This document shows positions 1-6,232 of a stretch of DNA of 9,040 nt, one piece after another. The stretch lies in contig JAISGE010000063.1 of assembly GCA_031263265.1 (NCBI GenBank), positions 1 through 9,040 on the forward strand, given 5' to 3'. Position 1 is the first letter of the stretch; each line of letters opens with the position of its first letter. This stretch comes from Treponema sp. GTDB taxonomy: Bacteria > Spirochaetota > Spirochaetia > Treponematales > Breznakiellaceae. The notes below the pieces were generated by a model that saw only the letters and a program-made list of their open reading frames with translations, searched no databases and was not told the origin of the DNA. The translations under genes were made by a program, and so were the position numbers.

Positions 1-804
1 AGTGCGAATGCGGTGAGTGGGGCAAGGGAGGCATTTCTTGAGGCAGGGATGAATGATTTCATTTCGAAACCGATAGATGCGGGGCAGTTGAATCTGATGT
101 TGCTCAAGTGGCTGCCCCCGGATAAGTTAAGCAGTACGCTTGGTAATAAGCAGGATCCGGGTGAGGGTATTTCAGCACAGACTGATGAGTTTTGGGGGCT
201 GCTCCAGGAGCTTGGGCAGGTTGAGGGCTTGGATATACAGGCAGGGCTTTCCCATGTGGGGCACGATAAGGCCACGTATATCATGATACTGCGGCAATTC
301 TGCAAGGAATTTGACGGGTATCTTGAGGAGATCCAGGGCTTTACGGCAAAGGAAAACTGGAAAGAGTATTCCATCAGGCTTCATGCGATGAAGGGAGTAT
401 TTGCCAATATAGGCATGGATAGCCTGTCCAAATGGGCGTACAAGCTGGAACAGGCCTCAAAAAACAACGAGTATTCTCTGTGTATAGAGGAGACCGAACC
501 TATTTGCCAGCAGATGTATTGGTTCAGGGAAACGCTTATAAAAACCGGGCTTATGGAATTAGGGGAGGCAGCGAAGAAGACGTTGGTAACCCAGGGGGTA
601 TTAGAGGAGAAGTTGAAGGCTCTGGTTCAAGCCTGCAAGATAGGGGCAGGTGACGCGGCAGATACGTTGGCTGCGGAACTTGATAAGATGACTTATAATG
701 AGGCTGCTGATGAAATGCTTAGAGAGATAAGCAACCTCGCGGCTTCCTTAGATTATGATATAATACCTGAGAAAGTTGTCCAGTTGCGAAGGCTCTTAGC
801 ATGA
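1..804 (+). CDS. Hybrid histidine kinase, C-terminal part (receiver end, Hpt, helical tail); 5' truncated by window
   Basis: This is the last 267 codons of a larger gene. The frame is open to base 1 and begins in the SANAVSGARE segment that closes a receiver domain, so the GTG at 13 is not the true start. The conserved receiver Lys is codon 23 (67-69, in ISKPID). An Hpt domain follows, with its phospho-accepting His at 382-384 in the motif LHAMKGVFANIG. After it comes a helical tail of about 70 residues rich in Leu, Ala and Glu. The whole stretch aligns end to end with the C-terminus of the kinase at 970-3387, at roughly 60% identity by eye, so the missing part is probably PAS-HisKA-HATPase-receiver. 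Its role would be to pass a phosphoryl group from the receiver Asp to the Hpt His and on to an unknown response regulator. It ends in tandem TGA stops (802-807). It uses more GGG and AGG codons than its paralogue. The family call is firm; the signal and the output are unknown. Confidence 0.93.
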   Translation, partial: SANAVSGAREAFLEAGMNDFISKPIDAGQLNLMLLKWLPPDKLSSTLGNKQDPGEGISAQTDEFWGLLQELGQVEGLDIQAGLSHVGHDKATYIMILRQFCKEFDGYLEEIQGFTAKENWKEYSIRLHAMKGVFANIGMDSLSKWAYKLEQASKNNEYSLCIEETEPICQQMYWFRETLIKTGLMELGEAAKKTLVTQGVLEEKLKALVQACKIGAGDAADTLAAELDKMTYNEAADEMLREISNLAASLDYDIIPEKVVQLRRLLA

Positions 805-832
805 TGAGCATGCTGAATGATGCTCTGATTGT

Positions 833-865
833 TTGTATTTTATAAGGAGTATCTCATTATATAAT
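833..865 (+). promoter_or_regulatory. Candidate sigma-70-type promoter for the downstream hybrid kinase
   Basis: A perfect TATAAT -10 hexamer lies at 860-865 in an AT-rich stretch between the two kinase genes. The best -35-like hexamer is TTGTAT at 833-838. Its 21-bp spacing is too long for an ordinary promoter, and the hexamers at 16-18 bp are poor matches. If used, transcription would start near 872 and leave a leader of about 100 nt before the GTG at 970. It would allow the second kinase to be expressed separately from the first. The evidence is motif matching only. Confidence 0.4.
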
Positions 866-922
866 AGGATATCGAGACAGAATTGATGGTATATTTAGTA
901 CAGGAAGTAGTGAAATATATCA

Positions 923-938
923 TAAGAGCGGTCTCTTA
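923..938 (+). repeat. Perfect inverted repeat (6-bp stem, 4-nt loop) in the kinase leader
   Basis: TAAGAG at 923-928 and CTCTTA at 933-938 are perfect reverse complements around the loop CGGT. The hairpin sits in the 5' leader 31 bp upstream of the GTG start of the 805-residue kinase. No T-run follows, so it is not an intrinsic terminator. It could be an RNA structure or a half-site pair for a regulator. Confidence 0.4.
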
Positions 939-969
939 AGATCATCTCATAGTACAGGGAGAAGTAACC

Positions 970-3387
970 GTGGAATATGAAGCTCCCATAGCGCAGGAAG
1001 TATCTGTTTATGCAGATACCCCTGGTGTTATAGAAGAACAGCATGAACAGTTAAAAAAAGAAAACCTGGCTTTGCAGGAAGAGGTCAAACAATTGAACAG
1101 CCAGCTTGCGGCCATGCAACAGGTTATCATCCAGGCGAAAAAAACTACCATGGCGCGTGCCAAGTTCAGCGCTACCGTGATAGCAGCAAAATCACGGCAG
1201 GAAAAATATTTGCACATGCTCCTTGAAAACAGTCCAGATATTATCATATTTCTTGATAAAAATCTCTGTTTTGCTTATTGTACCCATGTTTTTCTTACCC
1301 GCACCCGGATCCCGCATTTTGGGCTTATCAATGGCCGAAGTTTTGAAGAAGTCATGGAACGTTCCGGCAATAAAGCCTTTGCCCTCAGGATAAGCCAGGT
1401 ATTTCAACAGGCCCTTACGGAAAAGAAAACCATCGAAATCCAAGAATTCCTGGATATCGGCAGTGATGAGGATTTCCGAAACTATACCATTCTCATCACC
1501 CCTATGATCGAGGCCGAAGGGGTAGCGAAGGGGCTTATGATTTCCTTCCATGACATTACCGAACTGCTCAAAGCCAAGCAGCAAGCAGAGGATGCATCCA
1601 AGGCCAAAAGCCAATTTCTTGCTTCTATGAGCCATGAAATCCGCACGCCGATGAATGCCATTATCGGCATGAGCGATCTCATGCGTACCGATAACCTGGA
1701 TGTGGTTCAACAGGGCTACTTTATGGATATCAAGAAAATGTCCAAGGCCCTGCTACAGATCATCAACGATATTTTGGACTTTTCCAAGATCGAAGCAGGG
1801 AACTTAGAACTCGTTCCCGTGCATTTTAACCTGCTGGGCCTCTATGACAACATCTGTTCCATGAGCAAATTTACCGCCATGTCCAAAGAATTGGAGTTTA
1901 GAAGTGAATTTGATGATTCTATCCCTGAGGTGGTTTACGGAGATGAGGTACGGATCCGGCAGGTGATTACCAATCTGGTCAACAACGCCATTAAATACAC
2001 CCAGGAAGGATACGTGCATTTTAAGGTTCAGCGGGTAACCCGGAATGGGGCTGAATGGATCGCTTTTATGGTAAAAGATACCGGTATTGGGATTAAGCAG
2101 GAAAATTTTTCTAAACTTTTCAGTACCTTCCAACAGTTTGACAGTAGCAAGAACCGGGGTGTTGTAGGTACTGGCTTGGGGCTTTCCATTACCAAGAACT
2201 TGGTTACCATGATGGGAGGTATCGTAGAATTTGAAAGTGAATACGGTATCGGTTCGGTATTTACCGTGTATCTACCCCTTGTCAAAGGGGATCCCAGCAA
2301 AACCGAAAAGACCAAGGTCCTTGAGCGGGTGATTGCCTTGGATACGGTACAAGTGCTGGTGGTGGACGACAATTCCATTAATCTCACCGTTGCCCTTGGT
2401 TTCCTGGCCACCCACCATATTTATCCTGATACCGCACAAAGTGGATTTGAAGCCATTGAACGGGTAAAGACAAAACACTACGATCTCGTGTTCATGGATC
2501 ACATGATGCCAGGCATGGATGGTACTGAAGCAACTCAGTGCATCAGAAATTCCGAGAATGAGTGGCTCAAAAAGATGCCCATTGTAGCCCTGAGTGCTAA
2601 CGCGGTAAGTGGTGCCCGAGAGGCTTTTTTTGAAGCAGGAATGGACGACTTTATCTCTAAACCTATTGATGCTACCCAGTTAAACCTCGTACTGGCCAAG
2701 TGGCTGCCCCAGGATAAGATAAATATGGAGGCCCACAGCTCCTCAGATCCTCAAGCACCGATAGATGAGCAGTTTGCAGCTCTCGTGAATGAGCTGAATC
2801 AGTTAGGCATTATGGATAGTACCGTGGGCCTATCCCATGTGGGAAACGATTATACCACTTATATCCAGATCCTCCGGCAATTCTGTATAGAGCTGGATAC
2901 CTACATCAAAGAAATCCGTTTGTTTAGTGCCGATAAGAATTGGAAAGAGTATACCATCAGGCTTCATGCGATGAAAGGGGTATTTGCCAACATGGGGGTA
3001 GATGGCCTGTCAAAATGGGCATACAGTCTTGAATACGCTTCAAGGAACGGTAATCATGTCAAATGTATTGAGGAAACTGAAGCCTTTTGTGAAGATATGC
3101 TGCGGTTTAGAGAAAAACTGTGCACTACTTCCCTTATGGATAAAGGGGCAACAAAAGAAAAACAGCAGGTAGACGAAAAGGTTTTGCGGGAAAAACTGGA
3201 TGCCTTAGCCAAGGCCTGTACGTACGGGGAAAGCAATAGTGCCGATGCATTGGCTACAGAGCTTGAAGGGTTTAGTTTTAATGCGGAAGTGGACGAGCGT
3301 TTGGCTGGGATCTGCGGACTGGTTGTCTCTCTTGATTATGATGTGGTGATTGAGCAGATTGAGTCTCTGGTACATGTCTTATCTTAA
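970..3387 (+). CDS. Soluble hybrid sensor histidine kinase: PAS-HisKA-HATPase-REC-Hpt
   Basis: This 805-residue multidomain phosphorelay kinase has no membrane segment or signal peptide, so it should sense a cytoplasmic cue. In order: a coiled coil at about 20-58; a PAS domain at about 80-198; a HisKA domain with the H-box SHEIRTPMNAIIG, His222; a HATPase domain with N-box NLVNNAIKYT from Asn335, G1 box DTGIGI from Asp370 and G2 box GTGLGLSI at 400-407; a receiver domain with acidic pair Asp466/Asp467, phospho-acceptor Asp510, Ser542 and Lys564; and an Hpt domain with His666 in LHAMKGVFANMG. A helical tail from about 735 to the end closes the protein. All catalytic residues are present, so the relay His222-Asp510-His666 should work, but the final response regulator is not in the window. 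The start is the GTG at 970, with AGGGAG at 956-961 and an 8-nt spacing; an in-frame TAA at 937-939 leaves no earlier start. It is a tandem paralogue of the upstream gene. No cofactor-binding signature was recognised in the PAS domain, so the ligand is unknown. Confidence 0.96.
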   Translation: MEYEAPIAQEVSVYADTPGVIEEQHEQLKKENLALQEEVKQLNSQLAAMQQVIIQAKKTTMARAKFSATVIAAKSRQEKYLHMLLENSPDIIIFLDKNLCFAYCTHVFLTRTRIPHFGLINGRSFEEVMERSGNKAFALRISQVFQQALTEKKTIEIQEFLDIGSDEDFRNYTILITPMIEAEGVAKGLMISFHDITELLKAKQQAEDASKAKSQFLASMSHEIRTPMNAIIGMSDLMRTDNLDVVQQGYFMDIKKMSKALLQIINDILDFSKIEAGNLELVPVHFNLLGLYDNICSMSKFTAMSKELEFRSEFDDSIPEVVYGDEVRIRQVITNLVNNAIKYTQEGYVHFKVQRVTRNGAEWIAFMVKDTGIGIKQENFSKLFSTFQQFDSSKNRGVVGTGLGLSITKNLVTMMGGIVEFESEYGIGSVFTVYLPLVKGDPSKTEKTKVLERVIALDTVQVLVVDDNSINLTVALGFLATHHIYPDTAQSGFEAIERVKTKHYDLVFMDHMMPGMDGTEATQCIRNSENEWLKKMPIVALSANAVSGAREAFFEAGMDDFISKPIDATQLNLVLAKWLPQDKINMEAHSSSDPQAPIDEQFAALVNELNQLGIMDSTVGLSHVGNDYTTYIQILRQFCIELDTYIKEIRLFSADKNWKEYTIRLHAMKGVFANMGVDGLSKWAYSLEYASRNGNHVKCIEETEAFCEDMLRFREKLCTTSLMDKGATKEKQQVDEKVLREKLDALAKACTYGESNSADALATELEGFSFNAEVDERLAGICGLVVSLDYDVVIEQIESLVHVLS

Positions 3388-3393
3388 AGGAGG
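3386..3393 (+). promoter_or_regulatory. Strong Shine-Dalgarno-like AAAGGAGG with no start codon at working distance
   Basis: AAAGGAGG overlaps the stop codon of the kinase gene and is a near-perfect ribosome-binding sequence. The next 5-12 nt contain no ATG, GTG or TTG. An ATA at 3395 would open only a 12-codon frame ending at TAG 3431-3433. Its GGAGG core (3389-3393) is the exact complement of CCTCC at 3461-3465, which directly precedes the activator's ATG. It may be a relic, or part of the activator's translational control. Confidence 0.45.
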
Positions 3394-3437
3394 CATAAGT
3401 ACCCTAAGCACTAGTTCAGGTGGCATGTACTAGAAAA

Positions 3438-3455
3438 TACTCCATAAATGGAGTA
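3438..3455 (+). repeat. Perfect inverted repeat (8-bp arms, 2-nt centre) upstream of the NifA-like start codon
   Basis: TACTCCAT at 3438-3445 and ATGGAGTA at 3448-3455 are perfect reverse complements around AA. As DNA it is a compact near-palindrome that a dimeric protein could bind. As RNA a 2-nt loop is too tight, so the innermost pairs would open. The right arm contains GGAG (3450-3453), the only Shine-Dalgarno-like sequence near the activator's ATG, so folding would hide it. Confidence 0.5.
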
Positions 3456-3478
3456 GTATTCCTCCATGATTACTACTC
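3451..3478 (+). repeat. Perfect inverted repeat (8-bp arms, 12-nt loop) enclosing the NifA-like start codon
   Basis: GAGTAGTA at 3451-3458 and TACTACTC at 3471-3478 are perfect reverse complements. The ATG at 3466-3468 lies in the 12-nt loop. The left arm shares GAGTA with the right arm of the repeat at 3438-3455, so the two hairpins cannot form together. This arrangement fits a switch acting on translation initiation, but no ligand or trans-acting RNA is evident. Confidence 0.5.
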
Positions 3479-5109
3479 TGACTGTTGAGGTATCCAATAG
3501 TTCGGATTGGGAACGGGCGGAATTGGAATTACTCTTTGATATAGCCCGAACTTTTGATAAGTATGTGGAACTGCGGGCCGCCTTAGGCCCGCTCTTGAGT
3601 TTCCTTGAAATACGGGCAGGACTTACCTGGGGTATGGTAACTCTTTTAGATCGAGCTTCAGGACTGTTGAAAATAGAAGAAGCCTATGGACTTTCCTCAG
3701 AAGAGAAGAAACGGGGGCTTTACCGGCTTGGGGAAGGTTTAGTGGGCCGGGTATTTGAATCAGGCCAGGCGATTATAATACCAGATCTTTCTAAGGAGAC
3801 CCGTTTTCTCAACCGGGCAAAGAACCGAACCAGGGCGGATATGGTGGGGCTCACGTATTACTGTGTTCCCATCATATCAGGCAGTGGGATTATCGGTACG
3901 CTCAGTGCAGAACGCCGAATTCAGCATGATCCCTATCATGCGTGTTTAGCTGTTCAGATGCTTCGAGATCGGGTTTTACTTGAAAAAGTTTCGACGATTA
4001 TAGCTGATTCAGCGAAGCTCCGGGAACGGATCCTGGAAGAGCAATTTCGGTTTCAGCAAGAAGGAACAACTCAAAAGGAGCGTTTTCAAAACAGGAATCT
4101 TTCACAAGATGGACGAGGCACACAAGTCCACGGAGGAAGGATCGCCGAAGGGAGCGCCATCATAGGAACCGCTCAGGCCATGCGAGGATTTTACCAGATG
4201 CTTACCCAGGTGGCTCCTAGTGATGCCACGGTTCTCATTACAGGAGAAAGCGGTACCGGTAAGGAACTTGTGGCAGTTGAGCTGCACCGGCTTTCAAAAC
4301 GGGCAGCTGCTGCATTGATCAAGATAAACTGTGCAGCACTGCCTGAATCGATCATTGAAAGTGAACTGTTTGGTCATGAAAAAGGGGCGTTTACCGGAGC
4401 CACAAGTCAACGTAAAGGCAGGTTTGAGCTCGCCCACCAGGGGACGATTTTTATGGATGAAATCGGGGAACTGTCTCCCCAGATCCAGGTAAAACTCCTT
4501 AGGGTACTCCAAGAGCGGGAACTAGAACGAGTAGGAGCTGCGGCTCCTATTAAGGTCAATGTAAGACTCATTGCCGCGACCAACCGGAATGTAGAGCAAG
4601 CGGTTAAGGAAGGCCGGTTTCGGGAGGATCTGTACTATCGGCTCAACGTATTTCCCTTGCATATTCCCCCCTTGCGGGAACGGAAGAGTGATATTGTTCT
4701 TTTAGCGGATCATTTTACAGAAAAATACGCGGAAAAGAACGGGAAGCTCATCAAGCGAATATCCACACCCGCGATTGATCTTCTCACCAGTTATTCCTGG
4801 CCGGGGAATGTCCGGGAATTGGAGAACTGCATTGAACGGGCAGTGATACTTTCTAATGATCAGGTGATCCATTCCTATAACCTGCCAGCGAGTCTGCAAT
4901 CTGCGGCATCTACCAAAACCGAACCTACCACAACCTTGGAAGCGGCTCTTTCCCGGCTGGAAAAAGAACTTATCGTTGAAGCCCTCAAGATCAGTAAAGG
5001 TAATATGGCTTGTGCAGCCCGCCGCTTAGGTATCACAGAACGACAGATGGGACTGCGGGTTCGTCATTACGGTATTAACTGGCGGCTCTACCGAGTCCCC
5101 AAGTTGTAA
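3466..5109 (+). CDS. nifA: NifA-like sigma-54-dependent transcriptional activator (GAF-AAA+-Fis HTH)
   Basis: This 547-residue enhancer-binding protein would use ATP to open promoters held by sigma-54 RNA polymerase. A GAF sensor domain occupies about 18-168, followed by a charged, Gln-rich linker to about 225. The AAA+ domain (about 228-465) has Walker A GESGTGKE with Lys266, the sigma-54 contact loop GAFTGA at 307-312, Walker B TIFMDEIGEL with Asp331-Glu332, and the arginine-rich RFREDLYYRLNVF (384-396) and LRER (403-406) segments. A Fis-type HTH lies at about 511-540. GAF-AAA+-HTH without a receiver, and the C-terminal GITERQMGLRVRHYGI style, match NifA/AnfA/VnfA proteins. The symbol remains tentative because no nif gene is in view. 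The C-x4-C motif of oxygen-sensitive rhizobial NifA was not seen. The ATG at 3466 is the first possible start after the in-frame TAG at 3454-3456. Its GGAG (3450-3453) is 12 nt away, longer than usual, and lies in a hairpin. The gene starts 78 bp after the kinase on the same strand. Confidence 0.9.
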   Translation: MITTLTVEVSNSSDWERAELELLFDIARTFDKYVELRAALGPLLSFLEIRAGLTWGMVTLLDRASGLLKIEEAYGLSSEEKKRGLYRLGEGLVGRVFESGQAIIIPDLSKETRFLNRAKNRTRADMVGLTYYCVPIISGSGIIGTLSAERRIQHDPYHACLAVQMLRDRVLLEKVSTIIADSAKLRERILEEQFRFQQEGTTQKERFQNRNLSQDGRGTQVHGGRIAEGSAIIGTAQAMRGFYQMLTQVAPSDATVLITGESGTGKELVAVELHRLSKRAAAALIKINCAALPESIIESELFGHEKGAFTGATSQRKGRFELAHQGTIFMDEIGELSPQIQVKLLRVLQERELERVGAAAPIKVNVRLIAATNRNVEQAVKEGRFREDLYYRLNVFPLHIPPLRERKSDIVLLADHFTEKYAEKNGKLIKRISTPAIDLLTSYSWPGNVRELENCIERAVILSNDQVIHSYNLPASLQSAASTKTEPTTTLEAALSRLEKELIVEALKISKGNMACAARRLGITERQMGLRVRHYGINWRLYRVPKL

Positions 5110-5132
5110 GTTTTTTCCTAAAGCCGCAGAGC
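5110..5132. other. Convergent intergenic gap with no convincing terminator
   Basis: Only 23 bp separate the stop of the NifA-like gene from the stop of the minus-strand glycosyltransferase. A T6 run starts at 5111 but has no strong hairpin directly before it. GCGGCT at 5082-5087 and AGCCGC at 5122-5127 are perfect complements, but they are 34 nt apart and span the stop codon. Transcripts from the two blocks may therefore overlap. Confidence 0.5.
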
Positions 5133-6230
5133 TTATACCCTCAGGCGTTCCGCGACAATCCTTTCTATCCGGTTGATAAAAGCGGTTTTTGAAAACTGCT
5201 GTACCTGCCGGGTAAAAAGGGTTCTGTTTTGAAAATGCGCTTCCATTGCCTCAAACCGGTCCATGGCTTTCATGAGAGCAGCAGGACTTTGTTCATCGAA
5301 AAAAATACCGGTTTCGTTTTCCTTTACCGTATCCAAAACGCCCCCCTTACGGTAGGCAATAACCGGACACCCTGCCGCGTTTGCCTCAATAGGAACCAGT
5401 CCTAGGTCTTCTATGCCAGGGAAGAGCAGGGCCTTTGCGCGGGCGTAAAGGTTTTTTAGCTCGTCATCGGAAACCCGGCCCATAAACTGAATCAGCTCAG
5501 AAGCGCCGTACTTTTTCTTGTCCTTTTCTTTGAGACCGGCTCCTGCAACAACGAGTTTTCTGCCGGATGTAACGCAGGCTTCCACGGCAATGTCAAGACG
5601 TTTATAGACTACCGCCTGCCCAAAGAAGAGATAAAAATCTTCAGGCTGCCGTTCAACTGTAAGGTATTGTTCTACCTGAGCAGGTCCAAATACCACTTCC
5701 GCCTCGCGGTTATAGTACCGTTTAATCCGTTTTGCCGAATACCGTGAATTGGTAATAAAACGGTCCACTAGGTTAGCCGAACTAATATCCCAAAGCCGCA
5801 AAGAGGGGACAAGACGTTTCATAAAAAATCGTACCGGCAGGCTTGCTCCCGCGTAGTACTCGTGATACATATCCCAGAGATAGCGCATAGGACTGTGGCA
5901 ATAACAGATATGATAGGCATCAGGATTCGGCACCACGCCTTTTACTGGTCCTGCCTCGCTTGAAATAATCAAATCGTATTTTTGCAGATTAAACCCGTTT
6001 AAGGCATGGGGCATAAGGGGCATATATTTCTGATAGAGTCTCTTTGCAAAGGGTAGGTTATTGATATACGACGTGTATATACGGTGTGCATTTATTTTGT
6101 CTGAAACGGCACAAGGATTATAAACATGGGTGTATATATCCGCATCGGGAAAAATGTCAAGCAACGCTTCGAGCATCTTTTCCCCACCGCGCATAGTTAC
6201 AAGCCAATAGTGGATAATCGCGGTTTTCAT
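5133..6230 (-). CDS. GT4-family glycosyltransferase (GGEK N-terminal type)
   Basis: This 365-residue GT-B fold enzyme should move a sugar from a nucleotide-sugar to a growing surface glycan at the cytoplasmic face of the membrane. The N-terminal half has the HYWLVTMRGGEKMLEALLDIFPDADIYTHVY stretch shared by a common group of bacterial polysaccharide glycosyltransferases. The C-terminal half is a glycosyl-transferase group 1 domain, with YKR in the donor-site loop (GQAVVYKRLDIAVEA), GRVSDDELKNLYARAKALLFP, and the retaining-enzyme motif E-x7-E at Glu274-Glu282 (EDLGLVPIE). Mannosyl- or rhamnosyltransferase activity, as for O-polysaccharide enzymes of similar layout, is possible but cannot be assigned by reading. 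No signal peptide or membrane helix is present. Its ATG lies 2 bp after the stop of the upstream glycosyltransferase, with GGGAG inside that gene about 13 nt away, so it is the last gene of the operon seen here. It converges on the NifA-like gene with a 23-bp gap. Confidence 0.93.
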   Translation of the reverse strand: MKTAIIHYWLVTMRGGEKMLEALLDIFPDADIYTHVYNPCAVSDKINAHRIYTSYINNLPFAKRLYQKYMPLMPHALNGFNLQKYDLIISSEAGPVKGVVPNPDAYHICYCHSPMRYLWDMYHEYYAGASLPVRFFMKRLVPSLRLWDISSANLVDRFITNSRYSAKRIKRYYNREAEVVFGPAQVEQYLTVERQPEDFYLFFGQAVVYKRLDIAVEACVTSGRKLVVAGAGLKEKDKKKYGASELIQFMGRVSDDELKNLYARAKALLFPGIEDLGLVPIEANAAGCPVIAYRKGGVLDTVKENETGIFFDEQSPAALMKAMDRFEAMEAHFQNRTLFTRQVQQFSKTAFINRIERIVAERLRV

Positions 6231-6232
6231 GG

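Noticed and set aside
13..15. GTG as the start of the first gene
   Set aside because: The frame is open to base 1 and the residues before it (SANA) match the receiver segment of the paralogue, so the gene begins outside the window.
806..840. Intrinsic terminator after the first kinase (GAGCAT/ATGCTC stem followed by T-rich sequence)
   Set aside because: The stem is only 6 bp with an 8-nt loop, and the T-rich stretch is interrupted and set back from the stem; too weak to call.
801..845. 14-codon ATG frame overlapping the stop of the first kinase
   Set aside because: It has no clear ribosome-binding site of its own and no recognisable product; a chance frame is the simpler explanation.
1008..2502. 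Long minus-strand reading frames opposite the 805-residue kinase, the longest at 1192-1710
   Set aside because: They lie wholly antisense to a gene with intact domains and show no recognisable family; they are shadows of the coding frame.
3421..3436. Sigma-54 promoter (TGGCATG as a -24 element) before the NifA-like gene
   Set aside because: The -24 half fits, but the bases 10 nt after the GG are AA rather than GC, so the -12 element is missing.
5082..5127. Bidirectional terminator formed by GCGGCT/AGCCGC at the convergence point
   Set aside because: The arms are 34 nt apart with one arm inside the NifA-like coding region, and the T-run lies in the loop rather than after the stem.
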